Shown: piece after piece, positions 25,925 through 38,900 of the stretch
How positions within the stretch are numbered: position 1 is the stretch's first letter
Layout of the letters: each line of letters starts with the position of its first letter
Assembly (NCBI GenBank): GCA_029224185.1
Contig: CM055201.1
Coordinates: forward strand, 6,222,251 to 6,286,250
Length of the DNA stretch: 64,000 bases
Source: Karalla daura
Taxonomy: Eukaryota > Chordata > Actinopteri > Chaetodontiformes > Leiognathidae
Reading direction: 5' to 3'
Notes under the pieces: model-generated
Told to the model about the DNA's origin: nothing
The model's database searches: none
Seen by the model: the letters and a program-made list of their open reading frames with translations, nothing else
Translations under genes and position numbers: made by a program

Positions 25925-26138
25925 GCAGGGGTGTAACGGGTGTGCTAGACATGTACTGGACACAGCTGCACACACAGGGCATACACTCTGGGCAGGCTCC
26001 CAGGCCATCACAGAGGCAGATTTTCAGCTTGGGGCAATTCAGAAATTTTGGACTGTGGGTGTAAACCCATGAGACGACGAGAACATGCAAATTAGATATC
26101 ATGCCAAACCTCCTTGCTGTGAGGCAACAGCATTAACC
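25925..26138 (-). repeat. Decayed teleost dispersed repeat, inverted
   Basis: Reverse-complement blocks appear in order: 'CAGGCCATCACAGAGGC', 'TTGGGGCAATTCAGAAATTT', 'TTGGACTGTGGGTGTAAACC', 'GAGAACATGCAAATTAG' and 'CCTTGCTGTGAGGCAACAGC'. It lies about 150 bases from the plus-strand copy at 25468-25775, so the pair is head-to-head inverted. Confidence 0.7.
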
Positions 26139-29100
26139 TCTCAGCTGCTATGTGACCTTCAGAAGACCCACAGGCCCCTGGAATCTTGCTTCCTGAAGAC
26201 CTTTCAAGCCCGGATGCCACTTGTAACTGTGTTAAAGCTGCTGCTGGTCAAACAGCCTAACCCAATGAAAATACCGCACTGTTGTCTCACGGTTATTTTT
26301 TCGCATGGAGTTTGGTTCCGGAGAAAACGGGTTCCTTCAGAGCACACCTTGGATAATTAGCCGAGGTGAATGGCAGCCACCCTAACACCTCTGTCAAACT
26401 CGCAGGCTACTAATGAGGAGAGCACCACACTTTCACCCGGAATACATTAGCATCTCGTACGAGGACACTGTCAGCCTCCGTTATTAACCGTCCACCACCA
26501 CCACCACCACCACCACCGCTGTCCTTAGAAAGAAAATATTCCTCCCGTCTCTCATCCTCCATTTCTTTTGCGTTTCCATCATTAGATGTGTCGCTGCAGG
26601 ATTCCAGTGGTGCCCTTCACAGGCGACTGTAGTGGAAATGGGTGGGACGCTGTCACCTCACGCCGTGTTTACTGCACACTAATGCACTGCTGTGGTTGCT
26701 ATCAGCAGGACATTATCCCGTGGCTGTGGTTTGTTCACACTGCTGTGGATGCTCTTTTGATTTCACCTCTTGAACACAGTCGCTATCTTCTGTCACTCCT
26801 AAATCAAAAATGTGAGTATTAATCTTTCTTCTTCTGAAATATTCTTTAATTTTGGGAAGCGTTCATAATTCCAGCAAGTGTGTTTATGCTTATGATAATA
26901 AACTAAGAATTCTAATAAGAATTAATTTCCCGCTGAAAAAGATGCCCCAGGCTCATTGAAATTTGACTTATTGATCAGGAAACTTCTGAATGTGTGAAGT
27001 CTCATAGGAATGCAAAGTATCTCATTCAGAATAACAGAGCCAAATTTATCCTTGTGATTCAGAGAAACAAAGACATTTTTGAAGACTGGATTGGAAACCT
27101 AGACATGCACAAAGAAAACTTTTTCTACAACCGAGAAAAGTAGATTCAAAAATATATAAATAAATGTAACGTGATTTTTAACTTTTGAAAGACAATTGTG
27201 ACACTAGTACCACTTTGCTTATGAAAGGTACCTGTTTCCTCAAGTATCCGATCACATTTATCATACTTTTCTCCAAATATTGTCTGTGTCTATTGTGACA
27301 TTGTGTCCTTTCATCTGGTTTCTAGATTCCTGTTAGGCCCCAGCTGTCCCATCTTACCTCAGCCCTCACAAACCCAGTGCTTTTGATTGGGCTTGAAAAG
27401 CCACCTGTGAATAGTTTTGGGGATATGAATATTTAAAGAATAATGCGTAAATGTGTGTTTTACTGAACACTGGTGGTGTTGTAACATATTTTTGCTTCCC
27501 TGTGTTCACAAGTTGGTCTAATATGCTTTAGTATATGATGCCATTGCTTTACCTAACCCACTTTTTTTTTATACCTGCACTGTTGCTGTCCCATTTTCTG
27601 GTTTTACAGTGGCATGAAAAACGATGAACAAGCCTTCTGTTCCTGTGCAAAGCGCTGTTGGCCCATTCAGTGTCACTACACATGGTTATGAGACGTAATG
27701 GAGCTGGGTCACAGAAGGAACTCATGGTGCTTTTGGCAGGCCAGTGTTTTATTCTCTAGAAACCTGTTTTAATGGCCAATTTAATGGAGGGTTTGTGGTC
27801 AAACTAATGAGTTGACTTTTCATATTTAAACAAAACTATAAAAAAAAAATGATGCATAACTTTCATAACTCCAGACCAGGATTCTGGTTTCTGCATTTCA
27901 CTCTTAAGACTGTGTCATTAAAACACAGGTCGAATGGTTGAGCGGAATATGTATCGTTGTTCTCTGATAGTTTTTCATGAGTCCTTTTTAAATCCTATTT
28001 TTGATGTGGGAATATTTGGGCTCTGACTCGATCCCCCAGCCTTTCATGCTTATCTGGCGACCACACATATTCTTTACGCTGATTTGCTGTCATGCCTGCT
28101 GCTCACATGTAAGACATTTGACTGGAAACCTCCCCAAACTGCTGCCTGGCAGTCGAGTGCCTTCATTTACTCCTGTACCTGAATGAACACGCCAGAAGCC
28201 ACGCTTCCAGGCCTTCTTTAAGGAGCACTCGAGTCCAGCATTGAATAATTAACTAACTAACTCTGTTTATCCAATTAAAATATTAATCAGAAACTTTCTT
28301 GGAATAAATACCATAATTACAATCACAATGTTTTACCACTAATTTAATTTGTTTGTCATTAAACTACTTTAGGGATTAAGTAATTTCCTGATTTTCTTTC
28401 AATACTGACCTTCTATTGTATCTGGTGCATTGACTGTTAGTTTGAAATTATGTAAACAGTGTATTATCTTACCAATATCCATCATTGATTCTCTTTTAAC
28501 ACAGGCCCAATGGTTCCTTTGCATTGTCAGCAAAGCAACAAACAACACCCACACAGCTCAAATTACAATTTTTTCACACATAACATAATAACTTGTTGAC
28601 CTACTATGAAGCTGGACAACCTTTTATTTTCTACTCTGTACACATGAACACATGAAAAATATCATCAAGAGTTATTTGTGGTTTTTTTTCTGTTCTACAG
28701 GCTGAAAATGAGCGGCCCAGCTTTGGAAATGCTGGGAATTTCTATAAACATTAGATTAACTGGGCAAAAGACTACCAATAGAGAATGTTTAACATGCTCA
28801 GTTCACATGTGCCATTCTTTTTTCTTTTTTCTAATCAGAGATGAACAGGTGATTTACATTTTATGATTTCTGCTTCATTTTGGCCTTGAAATGCTACACT
28901 AAGCCACGGAAAGCACCTCCAATCGTGCCATACGAGATCTGTAATGCATCACTCCGTGTGAACGTGAATGATCAAGTATTTCTCACGCGGCTACTGTTTG
29001 CACATTCAACACGCCGAAAGACGCTCAGTCTACTCTACGTAACCAAGAAACTCAAGAGAGTTTCTGACAAGGACAAACTGCTGGAGGGTAAATATGCCGA

Positions 29101-30568
29101 TGTGTCCGGACCATTGAGAGTCTGCACAGTCACCCACAGTTGATATAGTGACACATTATTATTTTAGAAATCCATGATGTGTGGGTTCAGACAAAGCCCA
29201 GGGTCAGTGCCTCTGCTCCTCTCGGTACTCAAAGCTCACAGCTGCTCTCTACCCAAGGAAATCCGCTCCACAATTTATCTGGATTCAAAGAAGCCGCAAG
29301 TGTACTTGTGGGTGCATTTGTTTTCTGATACAATGCTACATGTACAGCGACATTGCAAGGCAAACCACGACTTCACACAGTTTTCATGGATTTCAGATTC
29401 TTTTTTTCTGTTGTACTCAACAGTGTAATAGGTGACTCAGAGGTTTTGAAGAAGACAACAGTGTGGCTTACCTTGTTGCATGAGCAGATCCCACCAAAGG
29501 CAACATTACCCTTTTCTTGGATTTTAGAAGCAATAGCAATTTTTTCTCCCACACTTTGAGTAAGCATAGTGTTTGAATGCTTTGTTATTTGGACCCACAA
29601 CTCCCCAGGTTGGTAGACATTTCCATTTTCTCAGATGATGGCTTAAGCCACTCATAGCTACACTGGACCAAGAGTACCTCATTTTTCCACCCTCTCTTGC
29701 TCTGAAAGAACATCCTCCTAAAAGTAACATTTCAGGACACCGGACCTTAAAAAGTTCCGGCTTCTCTGCTTCTTTTCAGGCTCAAAATCACACATGGCCA
29801 AAGGTAGCTGAGACCGTCTGAGCGTGACTGATGGCAGTACAATAAGCCATAAGAAAAAGAAAGGGGCCTTCACCTGCTATGATCCTACAGGAAAAAACAT
29901 ATTGTTGTTGATCACATTTTGTTGGGGGAATGAGTGCAGTTTGCAGAACTGGACTTCTGTGAGGTTGGCTCAAACCCGGAACTCCACTGTGTATGTGTAT
30001 GTGTATATACTGTATAGTAATGCACTGTAATTGTCCAGACTGAGATTGTATATGTAGTGCAAAGTAATGAGAGCAACACTGGCAAGGTTGGCAGTGTAAA
30101 TGATGAACTGCAGAGAGCGGAACAGTGGGGAGAGAGAGGCAGATCACAGCAAATGCATTTTAGCAGTGGAGAGCACCCATTTAAATTTATTTTCAAAGTT
30201 CTCACTCACTCTTTCATGGCCGACCGCCTTCACTTTTTTTTTTGCTTCGAGTGGCACTCAGAGCACCTCGGGAGGAAAACATGAAGTAGACTGAAAAGTA
30301 CAGAAAACAGACAAAGAAAAAAAGAAGCAGCCTACACCTGGCACGGGGACATTTACGCCCTCTCCATCTGTCTGTATCTGTCTGCCTATTCACAGGCTGA
30401 ATACAAATATTCTCATTCCCCTAAACCCACAGACAGACATAAAGTGCATGTTTCTAAGAGGATCTCACATTAGGGCAACACTACTAAAGAAATGGAACAC
30501 GCTGCAGCAAAAGCAATCAAACCAACCAGTGTAACCTTTAAAAGGCATGACGTAAGAGTCTTGATACT
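26139..30568. other. Non-coding region, no gene seen
   Basis: Unique sequence with one (CCA)n run at 26492-26518. A polypyrimidine-AG at about 28682-28700 resembles a splice acceptor, but the following frame matches nothing I know. No RNA gene seen. Confidence 0.5.
26492..26518. repeat. (CCA)n microsatellite
   Basis: About nine CCA units. Confidence 0.9.
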
Positions 30569-30780
30569 CTGCTGGTCTGAAGGACTGTGTATCATGTGCA
30601 GAGTCAGGCAGGCTATCTTTGATTTCCCACGAAGCTCCTTGGCTTGGAGCACACTGTCTGTCGAGAATTAACAACACCATCAATTGGCGGCTGTTTACAT
30701 TCATTGCAGCTTTAACGACACACATCAAAGATTGAGCCTTCGTATAAATAGGACAATTGTCGCCGACATCTAAGGCAGCT
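30569..30780. repeat. Local direct repeat B, copy 1
   Basis: This 212-base segment shares ordered blocks with 31082-31290, among them 'GAAGCTCCTTGGCTTGGAG', 'TTAACAACACCATCAATTGG', 'ATAAATAGGACAATT' and terminal 'TAAGGCAGCT'. By eye it is about 75-80 percent identical. No coding potential; probably two copies of an unrecognised transposon. Confidence 0.75.
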
Positions 30781-30984
30781 TTTTTTCTAGGTAAAACAAG
30801 GGTTTGAGAATGGAAACCAGTAGGCGGTTGTGTGAATTTGTTGGAATTATGTGTCAAATGAGTCCAGCATTAAAGCAACCCAACTAAAATAATCTTTAAA
30901 AAAAGGGAGAAACAGCATTTTCATTTTGCGTCAAGAAGGTCCTGCGTGTGATTCGGACCAAGGGCCTTACTCAGTTGGAGACCA

Positions 30985-31081
30985 TGGTCCAACCGTCCAC
31001 TGGATGCGTAGGTCAATTGGAGACTCTGAATTACCCCCAGGTATGAGTATGAGAGAGAACAGTGTGTGGGCGTGTGTGTCC
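30985..31081 (+). repeat. Decayed teleost dispersed repeat (body piece)
   Basis: Contains the 'TCAATTGGAGACTCTGAATT' block followed by a TG-rich segment ending 'GTGTGTGTCCCTG'. It stops exactly where direct repeat B copy 2 begins, which suggests that B inserted into or recombined with it. Confidence 0.55.
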
Positions 31082-31290
31082 CTGCTGGTCTGAGGCTCTG
31101 TGTATGATAATGTGATAATGTGCGAACTTCGATTTCTCCTGAAGCTCCTTGGCTTGGAGTTTACTGTCAGTTTCAAATTAACAACATCATCAATTGGCAG
31201 CCATTTCAAATTATTGCAGATTTAACTAGGCACATCATACATTTAGCCATTGCATAAATAGGACAATTATGGATGAAATGTAAGGCAGCT
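31082..31290. repeat. Local direct repeat B, copy 2
   Basis: Second copy of the unit at 30569-30780, same orientation, start-to-start spacing 513 bases. It carries small deletions and a duplicated 'GATAATGTGATAATGTG' segment not present in copy 1. Confidence 0.75.
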
Positions 31291-33261
31291 GCTACTGTAC
31301 TGTACAGCTTGTGTAAATTTTGTGAGGGCGTACTCAAAATTGTGGGACTGCGGCATTGATTGTGGCCACTTCCACACTGTGTAGAACAACGTGGGAGCAC
31401 AGTACCAGCACATATCTGACGTGATGCCTCCAGACATGTCACAGCACGTATGACTAGTTCCAGGAGGCTAATCGCAGCCGCTGTGTCGCCTTCGCAAGCC
31501 AAGCCGCTGCCTTGCTCCTGAGATGCCCCTCATCACAGAGTGAGAGGCTGTATTGAGTTTCTCTTTTGCCTCTTTTCTTTTCGACTTAGGCCACTTTATC
31601 GGCCTGCCTGGTGCAGCTCATGGCCTGTCAGAGGATTGAAAGCAGCGGTGTGATTAAGTGAAACACCAACTTATGCACAAATACGGGGTTTAAACTGCAG
31701 GTGCCGAGCATTATCTGTAACTTCTCATAACCCAATATTAAGCCTGATCACAACAAAAGAGCCTCAGAAATGTGTCTTTGTGAAAAAAAAAAGACTCATC
31801 GTCTGTGTTGAACTATTTTAGTAGGGAATTTAACTACTCTTACAGTATATTGCTTTTGAGCTTTTTGGGCATACTTGGTTGTGTATTCCCTGCATTAAGA
31901 GTATGAGCACTTTGGATTGGGAAGGGAATGATGAGGTTCACTAAATTTTCCTGTTGCTGGGTCATTAGATTGAAAGATATATTTACGACACACTTTTAAT
32001 ACCAGATCGCACATTGAATATCAGCATATATAGATACAGACGGAGGGGACAATTGACGTAAAAAAGATTGAGAGCTCAAATGTAACACAACAATGTCAAC
32101 AATATCAACAAAATGCTGATTCTTCAGGCACAATTATGCCAATGGAAATCAGGATAAATGCCTAAATGGTCAATAGTTTCAATTCATCAACACTGTAAGA
32201 GTCTTTAGAAAAACTTACCTCAACTTAGAAACTATTTAAACAGTGCAGCAAACCTCTCCACGCATACATGTGTGTGTAATCTTTTTAAAATTGATCCCTG
32301 CAGCCTGACCTCACTCCATAAAGAGGTCTAGGAGCGGGAGCCATTGTGAGAGGAAAGGAGCCATCACCAGGCTACAAAGCAACACTTCTAAATGCATCTG
32401 TATATAAAGATCGTTGGTCAAGGTTAATCAACCTTGTTATTATGTGGGATCAGCAGCTCAGGGCTGGAAGACAAACGTGGCGTGTTGGCATCATGAATGG
32501 GCTCCAGAGGCAGCAGGGAAGATGGATCCGCGGGAGCAAGGGTAAGGGGCAAGGACGGAGCCGTTAGGTGTTGATTCCACTCCCCACGTTCAGCCACAGT
32601 TGCATTTTTAAAGTCCATCGGATTGTTATTGAGTGGTTGTAAATTGACTTGGAAATTTTTCTGAGAACCGCAGCATGCAGACGGAGAATAATGATGAAGG
32701 GAAGATGGAGGCCGGGTAGACAGTGAGGACAAGAACAGGAAACGGAGGGCAAGACTTATCAATAAGAAAATTAATTCAAGCATGCAGTTTGCGGTTGAGA
32801 GTGGGTAAAATTTATTTCAGATGAAGAGGGTGACATTCATCACTTCTGAAAAAAATAAATCTTTCAGTTTTTTGATTTGAGTTTTTTTTGAGTAAATTTG
32901 GTTGAGAAAAAAAAAACAGCTCTGATATGGTAGCATTAAAATCTGACTGAATTTCATGTTTTCTCAGATAATTTCATCCTATCGTCGTGACACACAAAAC
33001 TATTTTTGAGAACATTTTGTATATATTTTTCACATGCTAGTTAACACTCCACAAACCATTTTATTGATTCAAATCCATAACCATGCATATCTTATCAACA
33101 TGTTTTTCATTTATTTTTTTTATCAACTCAGACTCTTCTTTTTTTATCAACATTATGTTGCTCTGTGGCCTGTAGTCTAGGGTGACCTTAGGTCAACACA
33201 TTATCTAGCCGTCCAATGTCTGAGCCTCTCTCTACCTTAATGGTGATGCAGGGTGTCTGCT
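31291..33261. other. Non-coding region, no gene seen
   Basis: Unique sequence. A 7-bp hairpin (CAAGGTT/AACCTTG, loop AATC) lies at about 32418-32435. No exon, RNA gene or long simple repeat seen. Confidence 0.5.
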
Positions 33262-33470
33262 TGTGATCATCTCCAGGGTGAAGGCAGGGGACACACCCTG
33301 GACAGGTCGCCAATCAATTGCAGGGCACACATAACACACCATTCAGTGTCACACTCACACCTAAGGGCAATTTAGAGATTCCAATCGACCTCATCATGGA
33401 TGTTTTTTGGACTGTGGGGGAGCCAAACCTGGGGGCAAACCCAGCACCTTCTTGCTGGGAACCATTCCTA
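33262..33470 (-). repeat. Teleost dispersed repeat, inverted, well preserved
   Basis: Reverse-complement blocks in order: 'CACACCCTGGACAGGTCGCC', 'CACACTCACACCTAAGGGCA', 'TTTAGAGATTCCAATCGACC' and 'TTTTTTGGACTGTGGGGGAG', ending in 'ACCTTCTTGCTGGGAACC'. This is one of the clearest copies of the family in the window. Confidence 0.75.
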
Positions 33471-34789
33471 CTATGGCCGCTGCTACTACCACTCCTATGA
33501 AACACTCTCTATTATTTTATCAATCGATGTTGGTGTTGGATGTTACTTTCTGTCACTGCTTACAATATGAGAAAATGGATTCAAAACAGTGTCCTTGTTC
33601 AACACTTTATGATAGTGCTTTTTTAATGAGTTTCATGTCATTGAGGTCTATGGGTTCTGCATAACAAAAGTGAGTTAAAAAGCTGTATTATTTTGAATAA
33701 TTTGTGCTGATAAAAAGACAAAAGGCAGCAGGTACATGTTTCGATCAAGTAAATAACATGAAATGAACAAGTCAACAACCAAAAAGCTGTCACTTTTTAT
33801 TTTTTTTACTCACTTAATTTTACTTTATTTTATTAAAAAAAACAAAAACAAAACAAATCTCTGTTCCATTTTTTAACCAGGAAAAGACAGATAAAGATCT
33901 GTTTTCTGCAGGTCACTGCAGTTTTAATTTAACCACTGGAACCATTGTTAGGTATGCTAATGATCTTTTGAGGGGACTAAAAGAGTACAGAAATTAGACA
34001 TGTACCCAAACACGTGACCAGCCGTGTCCAACACAGGTCACATCTCCCAGGCAAGACAACATAAGCCAGGGAAAATTTATGTAACAAGGTCCCTTTGAAA
34101 TGCTAATGTCCAATGATGGGGAGTGCTGAATTTCAATTAGATTGTCTTTGCATTGAAATAGTTGCTCTATTGTTGCGGCTCTCCAGCGCTGATATTCGTT
34201 AATTGCCCTTTTGGCGAGAACTGTGAATTAGAAGCTATGTGGGAATGAAAAAGACTTTATCAATTTACTTGGCGGAGGGTAAAGTGGAAACAAACACTTT
34301 GAGAGAGGTTCAACAAACATTAACAGATGGCGGCAACGCCACTGGTATGAGTCAGTGTCATTTACAGTAAATTGTATTCATACCAAAGTTTGTCTTTTTC
34401 CCTGTGATGAAAACTCAAGCAGGGAAGAACATTGGGCCACTTCACCCACGGACAAAAAAAAAAAAAGGAAGAAAAAAAAACTCTATTCCCACTTACCCCC
34501 CAGTGATATGCAGGCAGTTTGTTTTGCTTGCTGAGTTTTTGAAATAGCTTCTGAGTCCTGCGCTGTCACTGAAGGAGAGTGGAGTCTTATTTGTTGAGCT
34601 CCAAATAAAAAGAATAAAATACAAATCACGTCTTCAAACATGCAACAGGCCTTTCAAAATAAAATCACAGTTAATCTGAGCCCCCCCTTCCCTCTCTGTC
34701 ACATGCTGGGTGTAACTGGACTGTTGGTCACAACTTCTGCATCTTCAATATAAAAATGTTTACATTACTTTATTTGCTCACCAGCTGTA
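33471..34789. other. Non-coding region, no gene seen
   Basis: AT-rich unique sequence with short A runs, including one near 34446-34479. No feature recognised. Confidence 0.5.
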
Positions 34790-35062
<273 letters not shown>

Positions 35063-35881
35063 TTCAACTCTGGACTATCAAAAAGACATCTATCCCATTA
35101 TATACTGCATATACTTTTCTACATGCTGGTGTGAGCATGTGTGTCCGGCACAATTTGTGCGCACAAGAGTGTGTGGCCCTACCTATTGTAGCTGTCTGCA
35201 CCAAGGAACTAGCTGTCACATCTGATCAGGAGGCATATCACTCATGTTTTCAAGATTTAATTAGCAGAGCCTGGACTAAGTTGCCCTTGGGAAGCCAGTT
35301 TTCCTTTTTCTTAATTGGTGCATTAATTAGATCAGAAAAGCACATTGTGTTTGCCCACTTGAAAGCTTGACACTGTCGAAGAATCCTATGAGTGCAGGTG
35401 TGCCTCCGCATGTAATATGCAGGATAAGAGGAAAATAATTACATCCTCTAGCAGGCGGGGGAGGCAGGTTAGAGGGTGCCACCAAGGTCTAATCCACAGG
35501 TTCCTCCCGAGCTACAGGTGACAAGCTCAAATTATTGTACATGCCCCTCCGTCGGTCCCTTCCCTTTTATCTGCTCTGCACCTCGCTAAGCCATTACAAA
35601 GGCAAACTTTACTGCGTTATGCTTCCGCTCCCTTTCAGTTTTTCACGAGTGTTCGGCAGATCTACATGTTGGCCACATCTAATCATGCTCCAGAACCCAA
35701 ACAGAATATTGAAAGAGGGATTACACTCTGTGAACCCACAGAGATAACAGCTCACGCTTAGCAGGGGCCCATTACATCCAGATGATAACAGCCAACGAAT
35801 GTGCCTGGTGAAACCTGTACCTGCACACTCAAACACATCTCATCATCATGCACCTGAAATTCAATGCAATATTTCTCTACA

Positions 35882-35970
35882 AAGGGTGAGTGAGTGGTTT
35901 GCAGTCTCCCCTCAGGTTTCTGTGTGGAATCTGTATGTTCTCTGCAGGTCTGAGTTTGCTCTGTTAACTG
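35882..35970 (+). repeat. Decayed teleost dispersed repeat (short piece)
   Basis: Retains a 'TTTCTGTGTGGAATCTGTAT' block followed by 'GTTCTCTGCAGGTCTGAGTT', the conserved middle of the family. The rest is eroded. Confidence 0.5.
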
Positions 35971-38900
35971 AGAAACACTTATGTTTAGGTTGAACAGAGA
36001 CTTCCAATAGCAGTAACGGGCACTGAGGTTAGTGGCCGATGAGGCACAGACAAATTTACAAATACTTGAACACTATAGACTTGCTCAAAGGAAACATATC
36101 ATGATTCACTTTATAATTGTTGGAATACCTTCCGACCCATTAAGTGTAAGTTTTGACCACTAAGTCAGTGTTTAGTAATGTTTAGTCGTTCAGAGGATGG
36201 ATCTATGAACGAGCTTGTTTTGATTTCTGTCTCCTGTTACATCCTTGTTATACCTCAGATGCCGGAGTGAGGAGCTGCCATTTTCTCATCCTATGTTGTG
36301 TGCTACAGGCCCATCGGTACAATTTCCAACACGAAAACCCAGAACTGTTGTCGGATGCAGGGACCCTCATGTTTCTCTGGGACTCCAGTTCCGGCTTGTT
36401 GTCTAGCAGCCGTTTCTTTCCCACTCGCAGCCATTGTCATGGTCATATAGCACTGTAACACTGTAACACATCACGTCTTCTGCCCGGCAGGAAGAGGTGG
36501 GTAGGCCACACAGAGCTCCTTAGCATTTAAAGGGAAAGACACTAAAGCTGAGCGTTTAGAGCAGGGCTGTCAAACTGGTGCGTAGAAAAGCTGGCTGGGC
36601 TCAATCCGTTTTTCCAACCAAAGCATGTGACTAGCAATACTTTTAGACATCAAGGAACCACGTCGAAGAAGGAGAAATGAGCACTATATGTGTCCATAAA
36701 TCCACTGGAAGCTTGCTCACTGACTCCTGGTTGTGTTTCATTTTTCACATTTACAGCAGCTCAGAGTGCATCAAAATTAAAAATTGAAAATGATCTAAGT
36801 TAAATTTAAAAAATTATCTTGCAGCTCTGCATTAGAACAAAGGGTGCGGACTTAAGAAAAGGGTAGTTATTCATTTTTTAATAATGATGCTTTAAGTTCT
36901 GACTATAGAAACGTTATTTTATCAACGGGGATGATTACAACTCCATTGTGTAAGTGCAGCTTCTTTTGTTCAAGTGGCTTTATCCTAGTGCCTCTTGCTT
37001 GCCCACTGTTAAATATGGGTAAAATGGAGGCTTAAGACATGCTTCAGTGCTCGCTGCTTTATCACTCATCCTGGAGCAAATTAAGCTCATTATAATCCAT
37101 TAGCAAGCTTCTCAGGGTTCCCTACAGGCTGCAGGAAAACATATCTAATATCGAACCTCAGTGAGAGGCTACTCGCCATCAGAAACTTCGTAATATAATA
37201 TCTTTTGTCTACAGCAAGCCGAGTACGAAGCTAAACTGCCACATCTAGTCAAAGGCTGGTTGGTTGAGAATACTGCAGCCAGACAAGTGTTTCACATCAG
37301 ATGTATGCAGAACAATCAGAAACGAGAACGTCCTCTCTGATGAGTTCCATGTAAAACATGGGCATTCAGCTGTCCTTCACACATACTCTTATAATTGACT
37401 CAATTAGCAATCCTCACTGTCCCAATTCTCAGGCCTGGGGACTGATGGGAAATATGTTCAAGTTATTCCATCTAAACCTTTGCCCGCCTACAAAGGCAGA
37501 CTGCCTGAAAACTGCCAAGAAATTAGTCCCAGTGCTGCGATCAAGCTGCAGCTCAGCTGGAGAGAATAAGTGGAGATCCAACAGTCTTGTCATGTTCTAT
37601 TTTATACTCCTCTACCCTCCTCCTCTTCTCTCCATTCGTTTTAGAGCGCATCATGCCTGTAGCTGTCTAAAGCAATGCCTCATTATCAAGAGCGCCCCCA
37701 ATTTCCATCTCTACTGTCAGTGTATTCATCATTCAGCATCCTCTGTTAACATGGATACGCCATCTTAGAGATCAATCTTAGAGACTTCAATGTTTTTCTT
37801 TTGTTTGTTTTACTTTCCTTTTTTTTTTTGTAATTTTTGTTGGAAAGAAGTGTTTCCAGCATGGTTTAGCTTGAATCCTGGGTAAAAAAAAAACCTGACA
37901 CCTGGAGAATCCCTTGTAGGAAACAGGGGGAAAAAAACCTCTGCAAAACCCAAATACTGATCAAATATTTAAAGGATACAATTGCTGAGAGAATTTAAAG
38001 CGTGTGTGTGTGTCTACATGTATAGTGCTATTTACACTGAACACATATAAGGTGCATTTTTAATCTAGCCTACAGGCCAACAACTGCTCTGGAGAAAGAT
38101 GGGCTGAGCAATGCAATGAAGTGGAAAGATTTGTTTCATTATCCAAATGAAAAAAAAAACACTGCCTTTAGTCTGTACATCAACTCGTTTTGTTTTACTG
38201 AACTTTGTACCTTAACAGTACGTCTTGCTTGATAATAAGATAAAGTCATATGCGTCAAGGTGTGGATTAGGTTGAAAGACTGTCACTTTTATGATGGTCA
38301 CCTAGAGTGGAAATGTGCATGTGAAATAATACATTTTTTAAAAGGCAAAAGGCTGTTTTCTGTCTAAAGGGGAAGAATAATGAAAATGTTTCAGCACCAT
38401 GGATAGAGAAATGAAGGGCATCCAATTTAAGAACCACGGACAGGGACAGAGAAGACGTTTCAGAGTTTTTAGCCTAAATGTGCTGGCTGAATACAACTGG
38501 AATAGTTTTAATTTGAGTATTCAGTATGATTGAAAGCTGAGGTGGTCACAAAGGTTTAAATAAAAATAATTTTGACAAAACAGAACCCACTGTTTGCTCC
38601 TTCAGGCTATGTTTTGTGCTGCGTTTGATCCTCTGGTCAGACCTTCACAAAAGACTGAGAGACCGCTGCTTTGTTTGAATGCATCACTTGCATTTTGGAT
38701 TGAGTCTCACACTTTAAAAATCTGACTCGTCTGGTAGGAGCACCGCAATTTCATACTATATGAAAATGTAAGAGAGGCATTTCAAAACATGTCAGCAATT
38801 AAGTCCCATTCATCGGGAACTGTGGGTCGGGGCTCGCTCTTAGCAAAGAGCCATTTGCTTACGGCTCTGTGGCAGAGGCCGGGCGAGGAGCACAGACAAC

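Noticed and set aside
37358..37768. 136-codon open frame
   Set aside because: No motif, domain or signal; the composition is like the surrounding non-coding DNA.
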